Counted from the first letter of the stretch, positions 18,617 through 28,167 are shown. The stretch: 64,000 nt of DNA from UBA11865 sp963749825 (GCA_963749825.1 CAVVOI010000009.1:124001-188000), one strand, 5' to 3'. A program made the numbers and translations. The notes: generated by a model from the letters alone, not told the origin.

Positions 18617-19630
18617 CTATTCCCCAGGTTTAACCGTAACCGGATCAATAAAAGGCATCATTTCGCGCAAATTCGCACCAACTTGTTCGAGCATGTGTTC
18701 CTGTTGGCGCCGGCGTTCCTCATTGAACCAAGGACGTCCTGCCTTGTTTTCGGCTATCCAATTATCAGCGTATGTGCCATCCTGGATTTCTTTCAATATC
18801 TGACTCATCTCATACTTGGTTTCTTCGGTGATGATGCGATCGCCGGAAACGTAATCGCCATGCTCGGCCGTATCCGACACTGAATAACGCATGTAATTCA
18901 AGCCGCCCTGGTAAAAGAGGTCGACGATGAGTTTTAGCTCGTGCATGCACTCGAAGTAGGCTACCTCTGGCTGGTAGCCAGCCTCCACAAGTGTTTCAAA
19001 GCCGGCTTTCACCAGTTCGGAGACGCCACCGCATAAGACGGCTTGCTCGCCAAATAGGTCCGTTTCGGTTTCTTCACTAAAAGTAGTCTCCAGAAGACCG
19101 GCCCGGGTAACCCCTAGGGCGTAGGCATATGCGATGGCATTGGCTTTCGCCTGGCCACTTGGATCCTGGTGAACAGCCAATAAACCGGGTGTACCGAATC
19201 CTTCAACGTAAAGCTCACGCAGGCGGTGACCAGGGGCCTTGGGCGCCACCATGCTGACATCTACATCCACGGGTGGGACGACAGTCCCGAAGCGAACATT
19301 AAACCCATGAGCAAACATCAGCGTCTTATCTTTATTGAGATGGGGAGCGATATGTTCGGTGTAGATGGCTGGTTGTTCAGTGTCAGGAGCCAGGATCATG
19401 ATAGTATCAGCCCAGGCGGCCGCTCCGGAAACAGTATCAACCCTTAAGCCATGAGCCTGAGCTTTCGGCCATGATTTGCTGCCCTCTCTTAGACCAACGA
19501 CGACCTCGATGCCGCTATCGTGAAGATTGAGTGCATGGGCGTGACCCTGTGAACCGTAACCAATAATGGCCACTTTCTTTCCCTGGATCAGGGAAGGATC
19601 TGAATCCTTGTCATAGTAAATATTTGCCAT
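18617..19630 (-). CDS. ilvC: Ketol-acid reductoisomerase
   Basis: Reduces and rearranges acetolactate or acetohydroxybutyrate, a step shared by Val, Leu and Ile synthesis. 337 residues make this the short class I enzyme. The Rossmann motif GYGSQGHAHALNL is followed by the cofactor loop LREGSKSW, whose serines fit NADPH. The metal-binding segment ETETDLFGEQAVLCGG and the C-terminal YSVSDTAEHGDY are complete. AGGAG lies four bases before ATG. Confidence 0.97.
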   Translation of the reverse strand: MANIYYDKDSDPSLIQGKKVAIIGYGSQGHAHALNLHDSGIEVVVGLREGSKSWPKAQAHGLRVDTVSGAAAWADTIMILAPDTEQPAIYTEHIAPHLNKDKTLMFAHGFNVRFGTVVPPVDVDVSMVAPKAPGHRLRELYVEGFGTPGLLAVHQDPSGQAKANAIAYAYALGVTRAGLLETTFSEETETDLFGEQAVLCGGVSELVKAGFETLVEAGYQPEVAYFECMHELKLIVDLFYQGGLNYMRYSVSDTAEHGDYVSGDRIITEETKYEMSQILKEIQDGTYADNWIAENKAGRPWFNEERRRQQEHMLEQVGANLREMMPFIDPVTVKPGE

Positions 19631-19697
19631 TTTCTCCTCTTTTTTTAAGTTCTATATCGACAGGTATTGTTAGTCTTTTTTCTATGGAAATACTAGG

Positions 19698-20255
19698 TTA
19701 GGCAGCAGCCTTGGCCATATGTCCGTTACCATTGGTTGCGGCCGCCGGGCCAGCTCCAGGCGTGTGTCTCACGCCGTGAGCCAGGCCACGCATCATGGCC
19801 ACGTGACCGGTGCGAACGATCTCGACGACTCCCCAGGGGCTTAACAACTCGATGAGGCTATCCACTCGATCCTCCGAGGCGGTGATTTGCATGATCAGTG
19901 ATTCAGTTCCCACATCGATGATCTTTGCTTTGAATACGTTCGCCAGGCTGATGATCTCCGTTCGTTGTTCCGCAGCCGCCTCGATCTTGATCAAGGCCAA
20001 CTCCCTAAAGACGGCTGGTTGTCCGGTGACATCTTGCACATCTATTACGTTGACCAATTTGTAGAGATTTGCTTCTACCAGCCTGGCCTCCGTATCCTGG
20101 CTATCGACGACGATCGTCATCCGTGAAACTAGCGGGTTTTCTGTCCGTCCGACATTGAGGGAATCAATGTTGAAATTTCGACGGCGAAAAAGGGATGCCA
20201 CTCGATTCAACACACCTGGCTTATTCTCAACAGTGGCTATTAATGTTTGTCGCAT
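19698..20255 (-). CDS. ilvN: Acetolactate synthase regulatory (small) subunit
   Basis: ACT-domain subunit that confers valine feedback on IlvB. 185 residues: ACT domain at 1-75 (TLIATVENKPGVLNRVASLF, NIDSLNVG) and an ALS_ss_C domain to about 155. The family usually ends near residue 160-170. Here a Gly/Ala/Asn-rich, probably disordered tail follows (PGAGPAAATNGNGHMAKAAA). It lies between ilvB and ilvC; the 100-base gap to ilvB is the longest in the operon and I see no terminator in it. Confidence 0.95.
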   Translation of the reverse strand: MRQTLIATVENKPGVLNRVASLFRRRNFNIDSLNVGRTENPLVSRMTIVVDSQDTEARLVEANLYKLVNVIDVQDVTGQPAVFRELALIKIEAAAEQRTEIISLANVFKAKIIDVGTESLIMQITASEDRVDSLIELLSPWGVVEIVRTGHVAMMRGLAHGVRHTPGAGPAAATNGNGHMAKAAA

Positions 20256-20355
20256 TTGAACTCTTCTCCTTTTATGTGAAACGACTCTTCATTCATGTTT
20301 TTTCCTAATAGACGAGCTGTTTCACGCTCGATCACAACTTTTCTCATGCCAGAGC

Positions 20356-22041
20356 TTACCGCCGGACCGGCCGTCGGATCATGGCATCTAGGTCGGCCCC
20401 AGAAGGCACCATCGGAAATACTGCCTCTTCCATCTCTACAACAAATTCGAGCAAAACAGGACCCTCAGTTTCCCTGGCAAAGGCTACAGCCTCTCCGATT
20501 TCTTCGCGTTGTGTTACCTTGCGCCCTGGCACCCCGTGGGCATCGGCCAATTTAACGAAATCGGGGCTTTTCATGTAAACAGCGGAATATCTTTTTTCAA
20601 AGAAGAATTCCTGCCACTGGCGGACCATACCTAGATAGCTATTATTGATCACGGCGATTTTGACGTTCGCCCCTTCCTGAACGGCCGTGGTCAACTCAGC
20701 AGCTGTCATCTGGAAGCCCCCATCACCGACGATGGCCCAAATCTCGCGATCCTTGTGACCAAACCAGGCGCCGATTGCGGCTGGGAAGCCAAAACCCATC
20801 GTGCCTGCTCCGCCGGAAGTGATGAAGCGATACGGTTGGTCTAACTGGTAATATTGGGCGGCCCACATTTGGTGCTGTCCGACATCGGTTGTGACGATAG
20901 AGTCTCCATTAGTCAATTCCCACAAATCTCTTATGACATGAGAGGCATAGAGCAAGCCATCCTCGGGCCAGGCCATAATATCGCGCTTTTCGGTGTCAGC
21001 TTTCCATTCGGCGATCTCGTCTAGCCATTCTTCATGGTCGCCGGGCTCAACGATAGGGATCAGGTCCCCCAATACAGTTTTTAAGTCGCCAACCAGGGGC
21101 AAATCCACGCGAACGTTCTTATGAATCTCTGAGGGGTCGATATCGATGTGAATCTTGCGGGCGCGCGGCGCGTAGGTACGCAGATTGCCGGTCACTCTAT
21201 CGTCAAATCGCATGCCAAATGCGAGAAGCAAATCAGACTGCTGGATGGCGTTATTGCAATACGCTTCGCCATGCATACCCATCATGCCCAGGTTAAGAGG
21301 ATGAGTGGCCGGCAGCCCGCCCAGCCCCAACAAGGTCAAGGCTACAGGTGTCTGGGTTTTGGTAGCGAAGACCTGGAGTTCTTCCATGGCCCCCGACTTG
21401 AGCACACCATGACCGGCTAAAATCACCGGACGTTTGGCTTGGGCGATCATTTCTGCCGCACGTTCCAATTCTTCGGCCGGGGCATTTTTGGGCGGGTGAT
21501 AACCTGGTAACTCCATTTCTTCCGCATAAGCGAACTCGGTCTTATCGATCTGGGCGTTTTTGCAGAAATCAATGAGCACCGGTCCTGGCCGGCCGCTACG
21601 AGCGATGTAAAACGCTTCCCGCACAACCTGGGCTACTTCATCGACGCTGGTGACCAGAAAGTTGTGCTTGGTGATCGGTAACGTGATGCCAGTCACATCG
21701 GTCTCTTGGAAAGCATCACCGCCAATCAGGTTAACCGGTACCTGTCCGGTTATGCAGACGATTGGCACGGAGTCCAACATAGCGGTTCCTATGCCTGTGA
21801 CGAGATTGGTCGCCCCAGGACCCGAGGTCGCGATGGCCACGCCGACCTTGCCCGTTGCTCGAGCATACCCATCGGCCATATGGGCTGCACCCTGCTCATG
21901 TCTTACAAGAACATGGTGGACAGGGTAATTCAGCATGGCGTCATAGGTTGGCATGATGGCTCCTCCAGGGTAACCAAAGACAACGTCCACACCTTCACGA
22001 ACCATGCACTCCCAGAAGATATCGGCACCTGTTTTTAACAT
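20356..22041 (-). CDS. ilvB: Acetolactate synthase catalytic (large) subunit
   Basis: ThDP- and FAD-dependent enzyme making acetolactate and acetohydroxybutyrate. 561 residues with the catalytic glutamate in RHEQGAAHMADGYARATG (about 49), GPGATNLVTGI, and the ThDP/Mg motif GDGGFQMTAAELTTAVQ...NNSYLGMV (about 438-470). AAGGAGAAGG precedes ATG. The regulatory subunit IlvN follows. Confidence 0.97.
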   Translation of the reverse strand: MLKTGADIFWECMVREGVDVVFGYPGGAIMPTYDAMLNYPVHHVLVRHEQGAAHMADGYARATGKVGVAIATSGPGATNLVTGIGTAMLDSVPIVCITGQVPVNLIGGDAFQETDVTGITLPITKHNFLVTSVDEVAQVVREAFYIARSGRPGPVLIDFCKNAQIDKTEFAYAEEMELPGYHPPKNAPAEELERAAEMIAQAKRPVILAGHGVLKSGAMEELQVFATKTQTPVALTLLGLGGLPATHPLNLGMMGMHGEAYCNNAIQQSDLLLAFGMRFDDRVTGNLRTYAPRARKIHIDIDPSEIHKNVRVDLPLVGDLKTVLGDLIPIVEPGDHEEWLDEIAEWKADTEKRDIMAWPEDGLLYASHVIRDLWELTNGDSIVTTDVGQHQMWAAQYYQLDQPYRFITSGGAGTMGFGFPAAIGAWFGHKDREIWAIVGDGGFQMTAAELTTAVQEGANVKIAVINNSYLGMVRQWQEFFFEKRYSAVYMKSPDFVKLADAHGVPGRKVTQREEIGEAVAFARETEGPVLLEFVVEMEEAVFPMVPSGADLDAMIRRPVRR

Positions 22042-22115
22042 CTTTCCTTCTCCTTATTGTTCTGTCTTCGCCAGCCAATTCAAACTTACTGAATCCAAAA
22101 GTCACTCAAAAATGG

Positions 22116-23771
22116 TTATCCTGTCACCGCACCCTTGGCTGCTGACGATACCAATTTGGCGTACTTGGCCATCACGCCGGAGCGATAACGAGGCGCTGGT
22201 GGCTGCCATTCACTCAGCCGCCGGGAGATCTCCTCTTCAGTCAGGTCGACGTCTAGCCTGCGAGCGGGGACGTCGAATTGAATAATGTCACCATCTCGCA
22301 GAGCCGCGATTGGCCCGCCAACGACGGCTTCTGGCGCCACGTGCCCGGCCATAAGGCCGTGGGTGGCACCGGAAAAACGACCATCGGTCAATAATGAGAC
22401 TGAATCGTCTAAACCAGCGCCAACGATGGCTGCCGTCACACCCAACATTTCCCTCATTCCCGGCCCCCCCTTTGGGCCTTCGTAGCGAATAACGACCACA
22501 TCGCCGGCTTGAATCCGCCCTTCCTGTACGCCCGCGAAGGCATCCTCTTCGTTATCAAATACCCGGGCCGGGCCTCGATGGTGGCGCATATCGTGTCCAG
22601 CTATTTTGACCACACATCCTTCTGGAGCCAGATTTCCTTTGAGAATGACCAAACCGCCGCTCGATTTAATTGGCTCGTCGGCCGGTCGGACCACCTCCTG
22701 CCCGGGTCGTTCCTGCGCTTTTTGGGCTTCCTCGCCGATTGACTTTCCCGTAACGGTGATGGCGCCTGCATGCAACTTGCCGACTTCTAAGAGTTTCTTC
22801 GCCACCAATTGGATGCCACCCGCTTCATATAGGTCGCTGGCCACAAAACGACCACCTGGTTTTAGGTCGGCAATCAAAGGCGTTTCCGAGCTAATTCTGT
22901 CGAAATCATCAATCTCAAGGTCAACACCGGATTCGTCGGCGATGGCCAGGAGATGCAAGACGGAATTGGTCGATCCGCCGGTTGCGGCGACGGAGATTAT
23001 GGCATTTTCAATGGCATCGCGGGTTAGAATCTGGCGGGCAGTCAGACCGCTATTTAACATCTCCATGACCAATTTTCCGGCATCAACGGCAACCTGATCT
23101 TTTGTCCCGTCCATTGCCGGAACGCTGGCGCTACCCATGGGTGAAATGCCTAAAAATTCGCAAGCAGTAGCCATAGTATTTGCTGTAAATTGTCCACCGC
23201 AGGCTCCGGCGCCAGGGCAAGCTGCATCTTCTAGGGCTTTGAGTTGTTCGGCCGTCATACGACCGGCAGCATAAGCGCCGACCGCCTCGAAGACATCTTG
23301 GATCGTGACGTCATGACCTTCAAATCGTCCAGGCATGATCGACCCGCCATACAACATCAGTCCGGGTACATCAAGTCTTGCCAGGGCCATGACCGTTCCT
23401 GGAATGGTCTTATCGCAGCCAGCCAGGCATATGACGGCATCGAATTGGTTTCCCCGGGCGACTAATTCAATCGAGTCTGCCACTACTTCCCGACTTATCA
23501 GCGAAGCTTTCATCCCTTCAGTGCCCATGGTAATACCATCAGAAATGGATATGGTATTGAATTCCATTGGCGTACCACCGGCGGCCCTGACACCTTCCTT
23601 TACTTTGGCAGCCAAGCGTCTCAAATGATAATTACACGGGCCGATTTCAATCCAGGTATTGGCTACGCCGATTAGCGGCCGTTGTAAATCTTCATCGCTG
23701 AAGCCTGCTGCCTTTAACATGGATCTGGCAGGTGCTCTGTCATATCCTTTCTTTAGACGATCAGAACGCAT
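22116..23771 (-). CDS. ilvD: Dihydroxy-acid dehydratase
   Basis: Fe-S dehydratase that forms the 2-oxo acids for Val/Leu and Ile. 551 residues, typical. Cluster cysteines lie in CLAGCDKTIPG and CPGAGACGGQFTANTM, and the active-site serine region DGRFSGATHGLMAGHVAPEA is present near 460. AAGGTGG lies six bases before ATG. As the first structural gene it directly follows the leader-peptide attenuator, so the whole ilv-leu operon is under that control. Confidence 0.97.
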   Translation of the reverse strand: MRSDRLKKGYDRAPARSMLKAAGFSDEDLQRPLIGVANTWIEIGPCNYHLRRLAAKVKEGVRAAGGTPMEFNTISISDGITMGTEGMKASLISREVVADSIELVARGNQFDAVICLAGCDKTIPGTVMALARLDVPGLMLYGGSIMPGRFEGHDVTIQDVFEAVGAYAAGRMTAEQLKALEDAACPGAGACGGQFTANTMATACEFLGISPMGSASVPAMDGTKDQVAVDAGKLVMEMLNSGLTARQILTRDAIENAIISVAATGGSTNSVLHLLAIADESGVDLEIDDFDRISSETPLIADLKPGGRFVASDLYEAGGIQLVAKKLLEVGKLHAGAITVTGKSIGEEAQKAQERPGQEVVRPADEPIKSSGGLVILKGNLAPEGCVVKIAGHDMRHHRGPARVFDNEEDAFAGVQEGRIQAGDVVVIRYEGPKGGPGMREMLGVTAAIVGAGLDDSVSLLTDGRFSGATHGLMAGHVAPEAVVGGPIAALRDGDIIQFDVPARRLDVDLTEEEISRRLSEWQPPAPRYRSGVMAKYAKLVSSAAKGAVTG

Positions 23772-23810
23772 TTAGTACCACCTTAAAACTTGGTTCCAGT
23801 CAATTGTCAA

Positions 23811-23847
23811 AAACAAAAAAAGGGCTGTCTTTTTGTGGACAGCCCTT
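23811..23847 (-). terminator. Attenuator terminator in the ilv leader
   Basis: Perfect 10-bp stem AAGGGCTGTC/GACAGCCCTT (23838-23847 with 23820-23829) with an 8-base loop, followed on the minus strand by a long U-tract (23811-23819 region). It lies between the leader peptide and ilvD, so it must be bypassed to express the operon. Confidence 0.93.
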
Positions 23848-23899
23848 CTACCTTCTTGCTTCTTAGCTTGTTCTAGGTTATCTCCTCCGCAAGCTGCCC
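23837..23899 (-). promoter_or_regulatory. Antiterminator pairing in the ilv leader
   Basis: GGGCAGC at 23899-23893 (within leader codons 32-34) can pair with GCTGTCC at 23843-23837, seven pairs with one G-U. That second element overlaps the 5' arm of the terminator, so the two structures exclude each other. A ribosome ending translation at the leader stop (23878-23880) would cover the GGGCAGC strand and let the terminator form. Confidence 0.7.
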
Positions 23900-23994
23900 A
23901 TGAGTAATCGCTGGTTCTCAATCCCAAGAATGAGAACCAGAATGCTCAACAGCGAAATAAGGACTAGAAGCAAATTAGCATTAGGTAATAGCAT
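23878..23994 (-). CDS. Branched-chain leader peptide of the ilv-leu operon
   Basis: A 38-codon ORF with GAGGGA eight bases before ATG. It starts MLLPNANLLLVLISLL and 20 of 38 residues are Leu (14), Ile (4) or Val (2), clustered before codon 25. It is followed by the terminator and antiterminator described separately, exactly the arrangement of an attenuation leader. A 10-bp hairpin (23911-23920 with 23931-23940) is built from codons 19-28 and may serve as a pause hairpin. When Leu, Ile or Val charging is low, stalling in the first two thirds would favour antitermination. The peptide itself is expected to have no other function. Confidence 0.9.
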   Translation of the reverse strand: MLLPNANLLLVLISLLSILVLILGIENQRLLMGSLRRR

Positions 23995-24022
23995 GTGCTG
24001 AATCCCTCACAGATTCGCCTCC

Positions 24023-24051
24023 ACTGTACCCGGGGGTACTAGGTTTGTCTA
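24023..24051 (-). promoter_or_regulatory. Promoter of the ilv-leu operon
   Basis: Minus-strand TAGACA (24046-24051, 5/6) and TACAGT (24023-24028, 4/6) with a 17-base spacer, about 30 bases before the leader start codon. The spacer carries arms GTACCC/GGGTAC (24026-24039), a candidate operator. Confidence 0.55.
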
Positions 24052-24517
24052 TTGTTAGAACTGTCCAAAAAGTATGACGATTTATTTGTTAAAACTGACC
24101 AGTGTTCATTTTCTAAATGTCGAAAACAAGGCTGTGACTCAAACTTTGAGGTCATTTTGGGTATTCATGGCTAGAAAACTGATTGCCACCATGGCAATTC
24201 TCCAGAATCAGACTAACATCGTACTATATTTCACTGGTGCAAATAGTCATGGAAAAACGCACATGAACGCGGGTATGATTACCTTGTGGAAACTACTATC
24301 GGCCAACTCCATTCCTGAAGAATTTGTGATGGCAATCTCAATTAGCCAATAAAGCAGAAGTGTTGGTGATGAGCTAACCAACGATCATCAAAGCTCATCA
24401 AAGCTCATGATTCACCTGTCCTTGCCTAACGATAATATACGCAATTGGCATGGAAGTGGCGAACCAGATTATTATTTCCAAAGGTATGAGCCGCAGATTG
24501 GCTGAGCACTTAGAATC
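24052..24517. other. Gap between ilv promoter and MBL-fold gene
   Basis: A 466-base stretch without a supported gene. It contains a 92-codon open frame (24074-24352) with no recognisable domain and no good ribosome site, an inverted repeat ATTGCCA/TGGCAAT near 24183-24199 inside that frame, and a tandem CATCAAAGCT pair near 24386-24405. None gives a confident function. Confidence 0.4.
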
Positions 24518-25176
24518 ATGGTTACCAGAGTACATCGATTAGCCCTACGATTCTCACTCGCATACATCATCGAAGAGTGATTCTGGCGTGGTGTTGGTCG
24601 ACGCCGGGATCAAGGGGGAGGAACAAAAGATCTTACGGAAAATAACCGAAGTGGGTAAGGGCGATCTATGTTTGATTTTTATCACCCATGCCCACCTCGA
24701 TCACTACGGCAGTGCGGCCGCCGTACGGCGAATCACGGGAGCGCCCATCGCCATTCATCACCTGGATGAAGAGGCAATGGCCTTAGGTGAAACACGCCTT
24801 GGCTCAGCAAGGAATATCGGCCGGGTGCTAGCGCCATTACTACCCGTGGTTCACCCTCTGATACGGCCGGAACCGGCAAAGGCCGACTTAATTGTCGAAG
24901 ATGGTGATGTTCTGGCGGAAGCGTGGATTGGATGCCCAAGTTCTGTATACGCCAGGGCATACGGATGGGTCTTGTTGTCTAATCGTGGATGACCGGCTGG
25001 CCTTCGTTGGCGATTTAGTCACAAACACAGGCCAGCCTCATCTACAACGGGCATTCGCCCAAGATTGGACGAGTTTGAATACCAGCCTCAATAAACTGCG
25101 TGCAATAGAGCCAGATTGGTTATACCCGGGACACGGGCCGAAACCAATGAAGGGAATCGAACTAGAGAACTTATAG
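24518..25176 (+). pseudogene. Metallo-beta-lactamase-fold hydrolase with two +1 frameshifts
   Basis: Read across two single extra bases this encodes about 218 residues. It starts MVTRVHRLALRFSLAYIIEE, shifts near 24578 to SDSGVVLVDAGI, contains the metal motif THAHLDHYGSA, then shifts near 24924 to GLDAQVLYTPGHTDGS, DRLAFVGDLV and WLYPGHGP. All MBL metal-binding elements are therefore present but in three frames. Removing one T at each site restores a continuous product of normal family length. It is either a recent pseudogene or a consensus error. The two neighbouring genes downstream show the same defect in the same direction, which favours error. The substrate is unknown. Confidence 0.8.
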
Positions 25177-25254
25177 CCAGCCAACAGCAGACTGACCGGT
25201 ATTCTGAAAAACCCTTCTTCTGAAGAGAACTGTTTCGATGAGACTGATCTGGCT

Positions 25255-25292
25255 AAAAAAGTAACAGCCCACTCGAATTTTCGAGTGAGCTG
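25255..25292 (-). terminator. Terminator hairpin after the DNRLRE gene
   Basis: Stem-loop 25266-25292 with the palindromic core ACTCGAATTTTCGAGT. On the minus strand it is followed by TTTTTT (25255-25260). It lies between the convergent MBL and DNRLRE genes. Confidence 0.6.
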
Positions 25293-25377
25293 CTATTGTG
25301 TCCATTGTCGTTAACTAACCTATATCATCTTCGCTTAGCCTTATTCCGTGTTTGATGGACAACGAAGCAGTTCAAGA

Positions 25378-27055
25378 CTAATTTGTTTGATCGAAGGATG
25401 GGAAGTAAGTTGTCCGGAATGCAGTTGAATCGGTATTGTAGAGAATCGGCTGTTCAGGCTGACCATTGAACGGTTCCGACTGTCCCAGGTTGTTTTTGGC
25501 TATAGCGGCAAATTCATAAAGACCGTTGCCGCTGGCAGGTGTGTAATCGGCCTCGGTAGCGGTTGTGTCGGCCAACCAAGGATTCCCCCAAGCACCGCCC
25601 TGAAAGCGGACATAGATGTCAAATCTTATCGGTTCGCTGCCCGGCTGTGTCACGCCTGTCCACTTAACCAAGAATGGATTGTCTGTGGTTGTTGGTGAAA
25701 GAAAGGGTAAGATCCAGGCGATGGGTTCAAAGAAGGTCGTCGTGAAGGCCTGGGCCGGGCCCCAGGCTTGTTGGTTGCCCACATTGATCGATGCCCCGGG
25801 CGCGGTATTCGTAGGTAGTTGCATTCTGGGCGCCGGTGAACTGGGCCGATGTAAAGGTTGTACGATTCTGCCAGTTAATCCAGTTCCCTAACGCCGTGAC
25901 ATTTCGATATTGAACATCGAAAGCAGCCAGGCCTGAGCCATTGTCCGTGCCACCCCATGTGACGATGAAATTGGGCGTATACGTATACTGGGGCAGTGGG
26001 TTAACGCTAACGATAGGAGGCTGGGTGTCAATCCGAGTCCAAACGGACGAACTCCAGTTGCCTACATTGCCACAATGGTCACCTGCACGAGCTTGAAAAT
26101 CCACGGTTTGGCCCATCGATGCCCCGCTGAAGGTAGCGGAAGTACTGGTGGTGTTGTGTTTCCATTGAACCCAAGAACCACCGTTTATGCGATACTGTAC
26201 ATCGTACCAGGCGATGCCGGTTCCACTGCCATCCTGACCGCTCCATTTAACGGTAAATGATCCTGGAGACCAGTTGGGGAGAGATTGCATGGTCGTGGTC
26301 GGCTTAGAAGTATCGGAACAAGCCGTGTAAGTTACCTTGATATAGGGCGCATAGCCAGACCACTGCCTGGTGCGGAAGAAGCGGCTACGGTTGTTTTGAG
26401 GGCCTTCATCGCCGGTCATGATTAAGCCATAATTTGGCTGTGCACCACTATACCAGCGCTTGACCATTTCGGTCACGTCGCCGTTCTTCCATCCTAATGA
26501 GCTGGTTAATTGGCCGACGCCGATTTCTGTTCCGCCCAGGTAGTTGGCGTTATTCCAGGTGACAGAGGTCTCGCTCCATTGTGATTTCATGTACTGGGCT
26601 TTGAAACCCATAGCACCATCATTGGATGGATTAGAGGTGTTCTGGTAAACGAAGATCTCGGCCTGGTTAATGATGGCGTTAGAGGGAATGCTGCTTAGAT
26701 TAAATTCCATGAGCGTTCGCATGGCGTTGTATACGCCAGACTGATAACCTAACCCCATCGTCTTCCCGACCGTCCCACTATTGTAATTGGTGTCTGGATG
26801 TAGGGACGATAAGAAAGAGTCCTTATTGGCTGAAATATTCACCTGGGCTTCGATGCCATAAGGTAAAACTTTCCTGGCGACCTCGACGCCTTCCGGGACA
26901 TAAGGAACCGGTCCATCGGCCGGTTCGTTTTCCTGGGCTACGGCCGTGGTGACCATGACAAATAACAAGACAATCAACAAAACCAACGCCGATCGTTTAT
27001 TTAATTTGGGAAAGCTCCAAGACACACCCCGTTCCAATTTCAACTGCGGTTTCAT
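25378..27055 (-). pseudogene. Secreted DNRLRE/fibronectin-like protein with one +1 frameshift
   Basis: Cell-surface protein of about 558 residues after correcting one extra base near 25755 (CCCGGCCC context). ATG 27055 follows GGAGG by five bases. A signal peptide (about 17-42, LVLLIVLLFVMVTTAVAQ) leads to a DNRLRE domain (about 70-225) with the SVTWNNA and YSGAQPNYGLIM hallmarks. Two fibronectin-like/Ig-like modules follow, each with DGSGTGIAWYDVQYR or DNGSGLAAFDVQYR. The frame then breaks at CGQPTSLGP, and the remaining third module (AQAFTTTFFEP...) continues in the next frame. It has no sortase signal or C-terminal membrane anchor. The likely role is adhesion or carbohydrate contact, inferred from the domains. 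Confidence 0.75.
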
Positions 27056-27510
27056 ATTGTCCTCCAATTATGTATTACGGAAACCTTTTGCAACACTTTG
27101 GCTGCCTGCAAGTCGGTTCTTGTAACACCAATATCCCCTTACAACAACTCCGCTTGCATTATAAAAAAGTGCCTCAAATATTCTAACATGATTTGATGGG
27201 CTGATCGATACGAAACGGCCGAAATTTCAGCAGCAAACGCTGTTTATTTTGACAAATATGAATCGATGCATAACAGTCAATAACACCTCGCCTTACCCAT
27301 GGTTGAACGTAAGAATTGGAATCGCTAGGATATAGTGTTTGGCAAATACCTGGGAGCTTAAAGGTAGACAGCAACGATCATTTTCAAACTGCCTTCTCGC
27401 TGGGCTCTGAAAGAATTGCCGTTTGCTAGCCATGAGGGGAAATCATGCACCTTAAACATGTCCATTTATTCTAGACTTGATGACTCTATTTAAAGTGGTC
27501 GTTGTGAACT
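27056..27510. other. Gap upstream of the DNRLRE gene
   Basis: 455 bases with no supported gene; a 63-codon minus-strand open frame (27183-27374) has no domain or ribosome site. A minus-strand TATAAT near 27163 lies about 105 bases before the DNRLRE start and may be its -10 element, but I cannot find a convincing -35. Confidence 0.35.
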
Positions 27511-28117
27511 TCAGTTTCCCGGTTCAAGATAACCGCGTTCGGCAAAGTGTTGGGCTTGGAAAACCTGAACATGAACTGTTGGTGGGGAAGCTTTGAGTTC
27601 CTGGAAGGGGATTCCGGCTTTCTGGGTGATAGCTTTCAGGAACTGGGTTGAATCAGGTAGCCGTTTCCATACCTGCGGCAATAAGAGCGCCCGTTTATGA
27701 CCTAGCGATAACATGACGCCATCGATATCAATGTGTAGTTTACCTAGTAGATCATCAAAATCCTGATAGGAAACTGTCTGGAACGGTGTCAGTACCGTCA
27801 CTTCTAAGCGGATGTCGGCCAATTCCGTTTCCTCGACGGGATTGAAGCGAAAATCTTGGGCGGCGGCGGCCGCATTTTGGGCTACATCTTCAGCCAAAGG
27901 GTGACGTGCGTAGAGTATGCCCGATACATCCTCGTAATCTCCCGTGCTTGGTCAGCGTGACGAAACTTGCTCTCAACTCCTGAAGCTCAGCGGGCACCAG
28001 CGACAAATCGGGCGAATAAATCTCATTGTCACGGATAAATGTTTCTAGACCTTGCCTGGCAAGGTGGACGATATATTGGCCATTTTCCTCGTCAAGTATT
28101 TTGATTTCGTTGCTCAT
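27511..28117 (-). pseudogene. AMMECR1-domain protein with one +1 frameshift
   Basis: About 201 residues when one G of the GGG at 27920-27922 is removed, the standard length of AMMECR1. The first frame carries the family motif LRGCIG and runs to TGA. The second frame resumes LAEDVAQNAAAAAQDFRF, PVEETELADIRLEVTVL and the C-terminal LLLPQVWKRLPDSTQFL. Both halves are strongly conserved in pattern, arguing for a very recent lesion or an assembly error. The protein's biochemical role is not established in any organism. It is downstream of xth on the same strand. Confidence 0.8.
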
Positions 28118-28167
28118 GACGCCGAAGTGTCCCTCTTTCTAATGTGGGCGAGTTATCCGAGCCTGCC

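Noticed and set aside
24183..24199. Inverted repeat ATTGCCA-CCA-TGGCAAT
   Set aside because: Short, isolated and without a regulator or gene it could control; chance is likely.
24074..24352. 92-codon plus-strand ORF between the ilv promoter and the MBL gene
   Set aside because: No domain, no convincing ribosome site and unusual composition compared with its neighbours. Kept only as a note in the gap feature.
24386..24405. Tandem CATCAAAGCT repeat
   Set aside because: Only two copies of 10 bases; no array and no associated genes.
27183..27374. 63-codon minus-strand ORF upstream of the DNRLRE gene
   Set aside because: No family, no ribosome site; consistent with chance.
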